From an uncultured Bacteroidales bacterium (GTDB lineage: Bacteria > Bacteroidota > Bacteroidia > Bacteroidales > F082), in contig CAMYXP010000002.1 in assembly GCA_947303085.1 (NCBI GenBank), positions 1 through 64,000 of the forward strand: a stretch of 64,000 nucleotides of DNA. The letters run 5' to 3'. Each line of letters starts with the position of its first letter. The stretch's first letter is position 1. The notes beneath the pieces are model-generated. The model did no database searches. It had not been told where the DNA came from and saw only the letters and a list, made by a program, of their open reading frames with translations. The position numbers and the translations under genes are program-made. Shown one piece after another: positions 34,468 through 42,439 of the stretch.

Positions 34468-34502
34468 CCATTAGCCATTAGCTATTAGCCATTAGAGATT
34501 AT
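34468..34502. repeat. 7-bp repeat array from the dacA stop codon
   Basis: Units CCATTAG, CCATTAG, CTATTAG, CCATTAG, AGATTAT, in register with the preceding GCTTTAG that contains the stop. The last unit overlaps the stop codon of the convergent lipoprotein gene. No terminator hairpin is visible here. Confidence 0.8.
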
Positions 34503-35308
34503 TCTATTTTGATAAGATAATCTCTATCGGTTCTGTAGAAATAGCGTTCGTAAGGGTCGTAGCGATATCGAATAGTTGAATCTATTGGCTCAACTTGATG
34601 ATTATCAATGTATTTATTCATCAAGAAATCGTAACAATAGCCTGAATAAAGTTTTCCTAAAAGTGTTGCAAAACGATAGAAACCTTCAATGTTGATGGTA
34701 TCGCAATAGGTCTTTGCAACAAGCTTATTCTGTTGATAATCAATATCAAAGCTTACGTCAGTATCGTTAAGATAGTTTTGCTCGGTGAACGTCATTGTAT
34801 AAGTGGTGTCGTTGGCGAGATTGAACCAAGCAGCAACATTCACCATATCGACAGGCACATCGAGGCAATAACGATTTTCAAAAATCCAATCGCAAAAACG
34901 CTGCTTCTCGCACACTTCAGTAACTTCAATACGAGGTATCTCAATCACCCAATGAGTCGAGTCGGGCTGCGAGGTTTCGTTCTCCCAATACTCCACCGAC
35001 AGGCCATAATCTTTCAACGTTTCTTTCATTGTTAAGTAAATGATATCCATAAACTTATCATCGTTTACTTTATCTATTACTTTAACTTGTTTCTCGAGAT
35101 ATGCAATCTGGGTTTGAAGCGACGAATCGGCCAATTCCGGAGGTATTGAATCAGTGCGGAGGTTCCTTTTTTCGAGCCTCTCTGGAAGATATAACGCCAC
35201 GACGGTCTTGCGGTTGTTTTTCACAAAACGACGCGCGACGGATTGCTGCTCAGAGCATGAGAGCATGAGCAGAATCGCAGCGGATAATATCAAAATGTAC
35301 TTCTTCAT
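34499..35308 (-). CDS. Hypothetical lipoprotein downstream of parC
   Basis: 269 residues with lipobox LLMLSC (MKKYILILSAAILLMLSCSEQ). After a short linker the sequence is strand-rich (VVALYLPERLEKRN, LSVEYWENE, WVIEIPRIEVTEV, YTMTFTEQNYLND, YRYDPYERYFYRTDRDY). I do not recognise a family with known activity. It starts 2 bp after parC stops and must share its transcript. Position and lipid anchor suggest an envelope protein that is merely co-transcribed with a housekeeping gene. Confidence 0.7.
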   Translation of the reverse strand: MKKYILILSAAILLMLSCSEQQSVARRFVKNNRKTVVALYLPERLEKRNLRTDSIPPELADSSLQTQIAYLEKQVKVIDKVNDDKFMDIIYLTMKETLKDYGLSVEYWENETSQPDSTHWVIEIPRIEVTEVCEKQRFCDWIFENRYCLDVPVDMVNVAAWFNLANDTTYTMTFTEQNYLNDTDVSFDIDYQQNKLVAKTYCDTINIEGFYRFATLLGKLYSGYCYDFLMNKYIDNHQVEPIDSTIRYRYDPYERYFYRTDRDYLIKIE

Positions 35309-35310
35309 TT

Positions 35311-38100
35311 CTAGAATAACGTTAACTGGCCGTCTTTATTGTCGTCGTCATTGTTAGAGTTCTCGGAGTTCTCAGCATTTCCCTTTTCTTCCACACCTTC
35401 CGAGTTCTCGGAGTTCTCTACAGGCTCTTCCGCAGTCTCAGGCTCCTCTTCCACTACTGGCGGCTCAAACGGCTCCAGGAACTCGTAGTAGTTCACATTG
35501 TGTACTGAGAGGCGTTTTCCTCTGGCCTTATAGCTTTTCACTCCAATGTATTCATCAACGTTAAGTTCTTCATCCTCAAAGTGTTTGCCGCTCACGCCGT
35601 CGTTAAACTTAAGCAACAGTCTCGGTAAGACATCCATGTTGACAGCGATAAATTTGGCATCTTCGCCTTCGCCGATGAACGAGATTCGTTTGTTCAACGG
35701 AGTATCTTCTTCAACAGTAAACCTCTTGATATACATCAACTTAGTCTCAGCTTCGATGTATAAAACGGTGAAAATCGTCTCAGGCTCGAACTTGAAAATC
35801 ATCGTCATGTCGTCGTCGAAATGCGTCGAGAGGTCGAAATTAGTGAGGCGGAACTCGCCGTTGGCGTGAATCTGCATGATTCTGTCGTTGCCAGAATAAC
35901 GGCCAATCGAAACGCCGCGTCCATCGGCGTTCAGACGCTTCACAGTGTCGTCGTACCATATCTCGCGTGCCGAGAGGGTCGAAACGCCTTCCTCGCGCTT
36001 AAAAATGCGGTTTACAGGGTGATTTGTGAGCTTATTGCCACGGCTAGCACGTCCTTTGATGTCCAAAGTGGCGAAATCGTAGTCAAACGATAGCTTCTTG
36101 AGCTTCGGAGCCGGACGCAGCATCACCTTGATGACTTCAGCCTCACCGTTAGGATTTGCTGAGAAATACGCCACTTTCGAGCCTGGCTCGCCCATTGTCA
36201 AATCGTAAATCTTGTCGTGAGTGATGCCATCTACATAGAAACGCTTGACATAATAAGGACTTCCGGGCTTTCCGTTGCGATAAGCCATGTTGTAAATCGT
36301 GCGTTTGTCGCCTTTATGATAGATGTTCGCGTAGATAACCTTCTCCGGTCCGACGAACATCTTCGGCTGCAGTTTGACCACCGAGAACGTGCCGTTTTCA
36401 CGGAACACGATAACATCGTCGAGGTCGGAGCAGTCGGTGATATACATGTAAGCGTCCTTGTTTTGCTCTTTTTTGATGCCGGCGCCGTTGCAGATAAAGC
36501 CTTCCTCCTTGTTGACGTACAGCTTCTCGTTGTTGGCAGCCACCGCCACCGCGGAGATGTTGTCGAAGTTACGGATTTCGGTCTTACGCTCACGACCTTT
36601 GCCGTATTTGCGCTTCATCTCCTCGAAATAATTGATGGTGTAATCAACGATATGGTCGAGGTCGTATTTCACCTGTTCGATCTGTTTTTCGATGTCAAGT
36701 AATTGATCCTCAGCCTTTTTGATATCGAATTTAGAGATTTTACGAACAGGCTTCTCGCAAAGCTTTAGTATGTCATCGCGTGTGATTTCGCGTTTCAGGT
36801 TAGGAAGATATGGTTCAAAAGCCTTCAAAATCGCGTCAATCTGCGCGTCATAGCTTGGCGCGTCTTTTTCCAAAATCTTATAGATGCGTTTCTCGAAGAA
36901 AATCTTTTCGAGAGAAATCCAATGCCACTGACCTTCAAGTTCGGCGAGGGTGTTCTGAAGCTCCCAACTCAACAAATCCAGCGTGTGGTCGGTATTGTGC
37001 CTTAAAATGGCTGAAATGGTCGTAAATTCGGGTTTATCGTTATGAATCACACATGTGCAGAGGCTGTTCAGCTTAACCTGGCACTTCGTGAAAGCATAAA
37101 GTGCGTCAATTGTCTGGTCCGGCGACACGCCTGGCGCGAGATGTATAACGATTTCAGCAGTTTTAGAGGTGTTATCATCAACACGACGAATCTTAATCTT
37201 GCCCTTCTCGCCAGCCTGAGTGATTGACTGAATCAGCGTTTCGGTCGTCGTTCCGTAAGGTATCTCAGTGATTACCAATGTCTTTTTGTCGAGTTGAGAG
37301 ATTCTTGCCCTCACCTGCACTCTTGAGCCGCGACCGCCGTCGTTGTAGCCGCGAACATCAATCAGACCGCCAGTCTGGAAGTCAGGATAAAGCTCAAAAG
37401 GCTCGTCTTTGAGGTAATGAATAGAAGCGTCGATAAGTTCGTTGAAGTTATGTGGCAGAATTTCCGATTTCAAACCCACTGCGATGCCCATAGCGCCTTG
37501 GAAAAGCAGCAACGGGAACTTTATCGGAAGCGAGATAGGCTCTTTGTTACGACCGTCGTATGAGAACGTCCAATCAGTTGTTTTCGGGTTAAAAACAACG
37601 TCGAGAGCGAATTTCGACAGACGTGCCTCAATATAACGGGGAGCAGCTGCGCCATCACCGGTGAGGATATTGCCCCAGTTACCCTGACAATCGATAAGGA
37701 GGTCTTTCTGACCCAGATTCACAAGCGCGTCACCGATGGAAGCGTCGCCGTGAGGGTGATATTTCATTGTATTTCCCACGATATTCGCCACCTTGTTGTA
37801 GCGGCCGTCGTCAATCTCCTTCATTGAATGCAGGATACGGCGCTGCACAGGCTTCAAACCGTCGTCAATCTCAGGCACGGCACGGTCGAGGATGACGTAT
37901 GATGAATAGTCGAGAAACCAATTCTCAAACATACCCTTCAGCGGCACCACACGGTAACCATCGCCCGACTGCACAAGCATTCCCGACTCCTCTTCCGCCG
38001 TCGGATCGAAGCCGTCAAGCACTTGCGTTACATCGTCGCCAATCTCGTTTATCTCTTCAAGTTCCTGATTGTCAATATTTTCGTCGTCAAAATCTGCCAT
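35311..38100 (-). CDS. parC: DNA topoisomerase IV subunit A (ParC/GyrA family)
   Basis: 929 residues from ATG at 38100 (a TTG two codons upstream is ignored). An acidic N-terminal tail (1-60) precedes the breakage-reunion domain: DGLKPVQRRILHSM, YHPHGDASIGDALVNL, and GAAAPRYIEARLS with the catalytic tyrosine. The C-terminal half has six-bladed pinwheel strands; a clear GyrA box is missing (only DIKGRASRGNKLT), which fits topoisomerase IV better than gyrase. The C-terminal tail repeats E/N/S/P (VENSENSEGVEEKG). parE is not in the window. The 34499-35308 lipoprotein gene follows after 2 bp. Confidence 0.93.
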   Translation of the reverse strand: MADFDDENIDNQELEEINEIGDDVTQVLDGFDPTAEEESGMLVQSGDGYRVVPLKGMFENWFLDYSSYVILDRAVPEIDDGLKPVQRRILHSMKEIDDGRYNKVANIVGNTMKYHPHGDASIGDALVNLGQKDLLIDCQGNWGNILTGDGAAAPRYIEARLSKFALDVVFNPKTTDWTFSYDGRNKEPISLPIKFPLLLFQGAMGIAVGLKSEILPHNFNELIDASIHYLKDEPFELYPDFQTGGLIDVRGYNDGGRGSRVQVRARISQLDKKTLVITEIPYGTTTETLIQSITQAGEKGKIKIRRVDDNTSKTAEIVIHLAPGVSPDQTIDALYAFTKCQVKLNSLCTCVIHNDKPEFTTISAILRHNTDHTLDLLSWELQNTLAELEGQWHWISLEKIFFEKRIYKILEKDAPSYDAQIDAILKAFEPYLPNLKREITRDDILKLCEKPVRKISKFDIKKAEDQLLDIEKQIEQVKYDLDHIVDYTINYFEEMKRKYGKGRERKTEIRNFDNISAVAVAANNEKLYVNKEEGFICNGAGIKKEQNKDAYMYITDCSDLDDVIVFRENGTFSVVKLQPKMFVGPEKVIYANIYHKGDKRTIYNMAYRNGKPGSPYYVKRFYVDGITHDKIYDLTMGEPGSKVAYFSANPNGEAEVIKVMLRPAPKLKKLSFDYDFATLDIKGRASRGNKLTNHPVNRIFKREEGVSTLSAREIWYDDTVKRLNADGRGVSIGRYSGNDRIMQIHANGEFRLTNFDLSTHFDDDMTMIFKFEPETIFTVLYIEAETKLMYIKRFTVEEDTPLNKRISFIGEGEDAKFIAVNMDVLPRLLLKFNDGVSGKHFEDEELNVDEYIGVKSYKARGKRLSVHNVNYYEFLEPFEPPVVEEEPETAEEPVENSENSEGVEEKGNAENSENSNNDDDNKDGQLTLF

Positions 38101-38111
38101 TTTCAAAAAAT

Positions 38112-38132
38112 CAAAGTTAACTTACAAAATTA
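38112..38132 (-). promoter_or_regulatory. -7 boxes of parC
   Basis: Two minus-strand candidates, TAATTTTG (38125-38132) and TAACTTTG (38112-38119), precede the ATG at 38100; either gives a very short leader. Confidence 0.5.
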
Positions 38133-38141
38133 CAAAATTTT

Positions 38142-40145
38142 TTATTTCCAGAAACGTAAAACCAAAATTTCTATCAACATAGTTATCAACGATAAGATAA
38201 TGAACGATTTCCACATCATCGAACGGCGAATCATTGTCTCCATGATGCCGAAATGGATTTCGTCAGCCTTAAGCACTGAATGGACATTTAATCTATTGTC
38301 TTTCAATATTTTATCAACTTCTTCCCTATCCAAAAACTTCATTTTCGACTCTTTGCGGTTGTCGTTCCAAGCCGTTGTTTCTACGACTTCATCGCCTTTG
38401 TTGATTGTATAGAATCCAGCACCCGGCAACTCGTCGTAAAGCCTTAGCAACGCTCGGTTGCTGCGCATCTCAACCATCGGAATCATCTCGAAAGAGCCTT
38501 TTGCATCGCGAATTCGGATATCGCCTTCCGAAAATGCTGTCAAATCGTTGATTGCGATGTCTTTGTCGACACCCAAAGTATAAGACATACGATTCATCTG
38601 ACCACCCAGCATCGCTATCTTGTACATGATTGGAACAAACAGCGAATTATCAGTAAAATTGGTCCAATCATTGCCTAATTGAGATGCGAAACAGAAGATA
38701 TTTCCGCTTCCTATTTTACTTAAAGTAAAGAATGAAGTGCCATTCTGTAAAGACATGAGTATCAGAGTATTATAAAAACGCATTTTATCGATTTGAGCAT
38801 GCTTATAAACCTTTGGAAGGTCGGCGTTGTGAGGGATGGAAACGAAGATATCAGAGAAGAATTCGTGCTGAGATGCGATGGCGCTGACGCTTAAAGTGTC
38901 ATTAGAGATCTCGGAGTTCACAGAGCGCTCAGAGTTCTCTGAAGGAAAAACAACGACACTGCCGCCGTCTTTTGCGAAATCAATAATTTTCTGCCACATC
39001 GTTTCATTGAGTTTTGCATCCCCATCAACAATAACCATTTGGCAATCAGAAAGATATTGTTGGTCGATGCGATATGGATTCATCACATGATAATCGAATA
39101 ATGAATCGTTTTCAAATAATGCTTTTATCGCCAAATCACCAGTACCCGTTGATAATTCCACGATTTTGATGATTGGTCGGACGCTCAAAACGAAATTGTA
39201 CGTATCATCAAATGTGATTGGATAATCGTTGATTGAAACGGATGCCGTTTTTTCACCCGAATCGGTCAAAACAAATTGCATTGCGACCTCATTCTTGCCG
39301 TTTGCGTGGATATCTATTGTATTGAATGCCACCGACTTACCATCAATTTCGAAATTTACCGGCAAGCCGTTTATATTCTTGTCACTTTCGTTAACAACTC
39401 GCACGTTTATCTCGTTTGCAAGGTCTTTTTGCAGAATCGGCGACGACAACCACACTGTGTCGATGTAGATATTCTGTTGATAATCAGAGACTAACGGCAT
39501 CACGACAAGCTGAATCGCAGAATCAGCGACGAGGCCTTCCATGTTCATCATGTTTTCTTGAAAGTCGGAATACATAAAAAGAGAAGCCGATTTAAAGCCA
39601 TTACGCTTCATTATCATCTGCAAATTTTCATATAAATTATTGAATGTCAGCGGCGAAGCCTCAGTTTGCATAGCGTCTATGCTCATCAGCATCTCGTCCT
39701 GGTTCATCGGGTATTCATTGTCGAGCTGACGGCTGTTAGTAAGCAGTACAAATCTCTGCGAAGGACTGATATTGCTGACCAAAGCGCGCGCCGAAGATCT
39801 CGCATCCTCGATAAGCGAAACCTCCGACGACTGGCTGTGCATCGACATAGAATTGTCGATATAAACCGCCACCAAATTATCAGTATCGTCGGTCTTAAGT
39901 TTCTGCTCCGGATTGTAAGGATAAGCGAAAGCAAAAACAAGTCCGGCGATGAATAACATCCTCATTATCAATGCGATAATGTATTTCAGTTTTTTAGTCT
40001 TTGCGTTCTCCTGCTCTATCGTCTTCAGTGTTGCAGTGTTGCTGAAATACACGATTTTATGCCGTCTGAAATTAAACAGATGGATTATAATCGGTATCGC
40101 GAGCGCGAATAGACCGAAGAGCATATTCGGATAGAGGAAACTCAT
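38142..40145 (-). CDS. BatA N-terminal and von Willebrand A-like membrane protein
   Basis: 667 residues. N terminus MSFLYPNMLFGLFALAIPIIIHLFNFRRHK matches the BatA N-terminal domain; a second membrane segment follows (about 57-76). Residues about 90-200 form a VWA-like domain (VAVYIDNSMSMHSQSSE, DxSxS of a MIDAS site). The middle is periplasmic beta-rich and includes a glutamine-amidotransferase-like stretch (QMVIVDGDAKLNE, FAKDGGSVVVFPSENSE). A final membrane segment (about 645-663) ends at WK. Often one of several aerotolerance (Bat) type proteins in Bacteroidota. It lies 6 bp after hicB and may be transcribed with it. Confidence 0.82.
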   Translation of the reverse strand: MSFLYPNMLFGLFALAIPIIIHLFNFRRHKIVYFSNTATLKTIEQENAKTKKLKYIIALIMRMLFIAGLVFAFAYPYNPEQKLKTDDTDNLVAVYIDNSMSMHSQSSEVSLIEDARSSARALVSNISPSQRFVLLTNSRQLDNEYPMNQDEMLMSIDAMQTEASPLTFNNLYENLQMIMKRNGFKSASLFMYSDFQENMMNMEGLVADSAIQLVVMPLVSDYQQNIYIDTVWLSSPILQKDLANEINVRVVNESDKNINGLPVNFEIDGKSVAFNTIDIHANGKNEVAMQFVLTDSGEKTASVSINDYPITFDDTYNFVLSVRPIIKIVELSTGTGDLAIKALFENDSLFDYHVMNPYRIDQQYLSDCQMVIVDGDAKLNETMWQKIIDFAKDGGSVVVFPSENSERSVNSEISNDTLSVSAIASQHEFFSDIFVSIPHNADLPKVYKHAQIDKMRFYNTLILMSLQNGTSFFTLSKIGSGNIFCFASQLGNDWTNFTDNSLFVPIMYKIAMLGGQMNRMSYTLGVDKDIAINDLTAFSEGDIRIRDAKGSFEMIPMVEMRSNRALLRLYDELPGAGFYTINKGDEVVETTAWNDNRKESKMKFLDREEVDKILKDNRLNVHSVLKADEIHFGIMETMIRRSMMWKSFIILSLITMLIEILVLRFWK

Positions 40146-40151
40146 AGGTTT

Positions 40152-40559
40152 TTACTTAACTAATGTTACTGCCGACAATTCCTGACCAAGCGACCTGATG
40201 CCGTCTTGAATACGAAGCACCTGCTCCTCCGAAATGTATTGTCCCTGCTTGTATTGGCGCATCAACGACGAATTGATATTGAGACGTTTGGCCAATTTGC
40301 TGACATTCAAATAAGGATGGGCATTGTAAAAGGCCGAAATGTCGTATCTGTATTCAAATTCGACATTCTTCAACTCCTCAGGGACAGGTTTACCGTCATC
40401 GATATACGTTTCAACCATTTCATGATATCCTTCTAGGAAATCCTCTTTGGCTTCGTCAACGGTTTCGCCACTTCCGATGATAACGTTTTCCAATTCCGGA
40501 GCATGCACTCCGAACAGACCGTCCACTCCTTTTTCGATTAATGCTATAACTTTTTTCAT
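40152..40559 (-). CDS. hicB: HicB-type antitoxin
   Basis: 135 residues. The N-terminal partial RNase-H-like fold reads VIALIEKGVDGLFGVHAPELENVIIGSGETVDEAKEDFLEGYHEMVE; the C terminus has a helix-turn-helix, LNVSKLAKRLNINSSLMRQYKQGQYISEEQVLRIQDGI, for repressing its own promoter. It pairs with hicA 2 bp upstream. A HicA-then-HicB order is usual. The Bat-like gene follows after 6 bp. Confidence 0.92.
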   Translation of the reverse strand: MKKVIALIEKGVDGLFGVHAPELENVIIGSGETVDEAKEDFLEGYHEMVETYIDDGKPVPEELKNVEFEYRYDISAFYNAHPYLNVSKLAKRLNINSSLMRQYKQGQYISEEQVLRIQDGIRSLGQELSAVTLVK

Positions 40560-40561
40560 AA

Positions 40562-40744
40562 TTATTTCTCAATTTGTTTTAAAATCTTATTACAAATTCC
40601 ATTTCTAACCTCCTGAGAATCATGACGTTCAATCTCAATAAAATAATTCTTATCAGGATGATAATAAATATCATGTTTCTTCCCATGTCTCTTCAATCGC
40701 CAGCCATTCTCCTCAGCGATTCTTCTTAATTCGCTCCATTTCAT
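40562..40744 (-). CDS. hicA: HicA-type mRNA interferase toxin
   Basis: 60 residues, MKWSELRRIAEENGWRLKRH followed by GKKHDIYYHPDKNYFIEIERHDSQEV: the dsRBD-like HicA fold with its catalytic histidine (KKHDIY). It cleaves mRNA and is neutralised by HicB. ATG at 40744 is preferred over TTG at 40750. Promoter and palindromic operator lie at 40769-40793. Confidence 0.93.
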   Translation of the reverse strand: MKWSELRRIAEENGWRLKRHGKKHDIYYHPDKNYFIEIERHDSQEVRNGICNKILKQIEK

Positions 40745-40768
40745 AAACAATAGTTTTTAATTCCGCTG

Positions 40769-40793
40769 CAAAGATATAACAAAAATGTTATAT
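40769..40793 (-). promoter_or_regulatory. hicAB promoter with palindromic operator
   Basis: TATCTTTG on the minus strand (40769-40776) is overlapped by a perfect palindrome, ATATAACA (40774-40781), AAAA, TGTTATAT (40786-40793). This is where HicB would be expected to bind. Confidence 0.7.
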
Positions 40794-40935
40794 ATGCAAA
40801 AAAATGTTTTTTTTGCAAAATTATAACAAAATTTCTTAAGAAATTCAAATGTTAATGAGAATCAACTAAACTTGCAGAAAAAAGAATATTGTGTTAAAAA
40901 GTTTTAACAAATTACGCCTTGGCAGGCAGGATTAT

Positions 40936-41056
40936 GATACTTTTTGCTTGATCAAAAAGTATCCAAAAAATCAAGCGAAAAAATAAGCTCGAACCGCACT
41001 TTTTTCGCCTCCCACCGCACCAAAGACAACGTGGCGCGAAGCGACGTGAGGATATC
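40936..41056. repeat. Dispersed repeat, copy 2 (ATACTTTTT / CACCGCACC type)
   Basis: ATACTTTTT-GCTTGATC-AAAAAGTAT forms a 9-bp hairpin (40940-40965), followed by CCAAAAAATCAAG, CCCACCGCACCAAAG and GCGCGAAGCGACGTGAGG. Same order of parts as copy 1 at 12851. The AT-rich stretch 40794-40930 holds nothing I can name. Confidence 0.65.
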
Positions 41057-41090
41057 CCCAAAAACTTTTGAGATAGCTGTTATTTACAGA

Positions 41091-41885
41091 CTATTTTTTA
41101 AAGATACTTGACATGTCGGAATACACTTCACCAGTCTTTTCATTCACGATATATGCACCAACTGTTTTACCTAAAACAATTGGACTATACCAACCAACAT
41201 TATCATATAAATGTATAAATTCTTCAGCGGATTTTTGAATCTGAAAAACAATCAAAAGGCTACTTGGATAATTCTCTTCTATTTTCAACGCTATTTCTTC
41301 GGGTATGACGATTGTCTTTAACATTGTAAAAATATCATTACCATACGAGTTCCATTGATTGGGGACTTGTTGCGTTTTTATATAAGATGACGGATATGTT
41401 AAAGCAATGCCTTTGCCAAAACTATAATAATTCTGTGTTGTGCAAAAATAGATATTATCAACCTTTATCTTTATGTTAAAGCAACGTTGCTTTAAATCAT
41501 ATTTAGTTTCCTTATCAAGTTGGATAAAGAAATATCCTTTAATATTAGGATTAGTCATTGCTTCGTAATAATAACAAAGGTTTTCATACAACTCTTGATA
41601 TTCATCGGTTTTCTTAAACATGCTTACTTTTAGTTCAGTGTCATATTTCTTTTGCAAACCATAAAATTTGATAACATCTTTCTTTAAGCAAGCACTTGCT
41701 GTTTCAAGCGGAAATCTGAAAACTTCTTCGCTAAATTCTTCTTCATCTGATGTAAAGACAAACTCTTTCTTGTCAGGAAAAAACTTGATACGACATCCGT
41801 CTGTAATTGAAGTGATTGTTTGTTGGGAGTACATCGAATTAGCGAAAACTATGCTAATCAATGCAATTAAGAATAACTTTTTCAT
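41091..41885 (-). CDS. Secreted hypothetical protein behind a long structured leader
   Basis: 264 residues; signal peptide 1-20 (MKKLFLIALISIVFANSMYS). The mature part has IKFFPDKKEFVFTSDEEEF, then a mixed alpha/beta region with PEEIALKIEENYPSSLLIVFQIQK and a closing GAYIVNEKTGEVYSDMSS. No family recognised. Codon use is more AT-rich than the neighbouring core genes. It has a leader of about 200 nt; the ten bases AAGTATCGCC directly before GT-ATG can pair with a segment of the leader RNA, so its translation may be switched. Monocistronic. Confidence 0.62.
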   Translation of the reverse strand: MKKLFLIALISIVFANSMYSQQTITSITDGCRIKFFPDKKEFVFTSDEEEFSEEVFRFPLETASACLKKDVIKFYGLQKKYDTELKVSMFKKTDEYQELYENLCYYYEAMTNPNIKGYFFIQLDKETKYDLKQRCFNIKIKVDNIYFCTTQNYYSFGKGIALTYPSSYIKTQQVPNQWNSYGNDIFTMLKTIVIPEEIALKIEENYPSSLLIVFQIQKSAEEFIHLYDNVGWYSPIVLGKTVGAYIVNEKTGEVYSDMSSIFKK

Positions 41886-42084
41886 ACGGCGATACTTTTT
41901 ATGTTAAACAATGATACGTTCTTGTAAAAAGAAACGTGGACTGCAATCCATGCGCCTCGTGAAGTATCGCCAAACACTTGTAAATACACACAGATTAGCA
42001 GCCCACGTATGTGAACCACAGTCTGTGTCTCGTATTTACCTTTGTCTAAATTGGCGATTTAACACGAGGTTGAGACACATTGTC
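41886..42084 (-). ncRNA. Large structured leader RNA, candidate riboswitch or regulatory RNA
   Basis: Read on the minus strand. Rod: CCTCGTG/CACGAGG (42069-42063 with 41961-41955), ATCGCCAA/TTGGCGAT (42058-42051 with 41973-41966), GTAAATAC/GTATTTAC (42039-42032 with 41987-41980), CACAGA/TCTGTG (42027-42022 with 41994-41989). Competing helices: TGTGTCTC (42079-42072) with GAGACACA (42031-42024); ACGTGGGCTGC (42008-41998) with GCAGTCCACGT (41944-41934), followed by TTCTTTTT, a terminator-like end. GGCGATACTT (41971-41962) also matches AAGTATCGCC (41897-41888) just before the start codon. No known class recognised. Confidence 0.7.
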
Positions 42085-42088
42085 GATG

Positions 42089-42096
42089 CAAAGATA
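42089..42096 (-). promoter_or_regulatory. -7 box of the leader RNA
   Basis: TATCTTTG, followed by CATCG on the minus strand; the same 13 bases TATCTTTGCATCG occur at the RNA promoter at 60884. Confidence 0.65.
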
Positions 42097-42136
42097 GTAA
42101 TTATTTTTAATAAAATTAGTAATTTTTGAAATATTT

Positions 42137-42299
42137 GAGATTCCTCACCTCTATCGAGGTTCGGAATGACATATCATTATATATAATTAATCACTGTGAC
42201 GCGACATGCGAGAACTTACTGACCAGCAAGATCTGTCAAGCCGCGCCAAGTTGTTTCAATCAGAGTTCTGTCATTCCGAGCGAAGCGAGGAATCCCGAC
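42137..42299. repeat. Inverted pair of GTCATTCCGAG repeats
   Basis: Left arm ATTCCTCACC...GGAATGACA (42141-42172) and right arm TGTCATTCCGAGCG...GAGGAATCC (42270-42296) face each other about 100 bp apart; the left arm has extra bases in the middle. It is followed by GGGGCTTCGCCCC and GTGCGGTGG, related in reverse to the CACCGCACC repeats. No gene is supported in 42100-42439. Confidence 0.75.
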
Positions 42300-42411
42300 G
42301 GGGCTTCGCCCCCACGTCGCTTCGCGGTGCGGTGGCCAGCGTTAGATGGCGGCTCACTGGAAAAGGAACAATAAAAAATCGACCGTTAGAGCAAAAAATC
42401 CAAATTTTTCT

Positions 42412-42419
42412 TATTTTTG
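42412..42419 (+). promoter_or_regulatory. -7 box of hydF
   Basis: TATTTTTG followed by C, 20 bp before the ATG at 42440; this excludes upstream starts at 42206 and after. Confidence 0.65.
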
Positions 42420-42439
42420 CAAAACAAAATCATCTTTTT

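Noticed and set aside
41911-42129. 72-codon plus-strand open frame over the structured leader
   Set aside because: It lies antisense to a transcript with a good promoter and is made of the complementary arms of the RNA; no start signal or promoter on the plus strand.
42206-42439. 78-codon upstream extension of hydF
   Set aside because: It runs through GTCATTCCGAG repeats and the promoter box; HydF proteins begin near MAKDLKPHIGIFGR.
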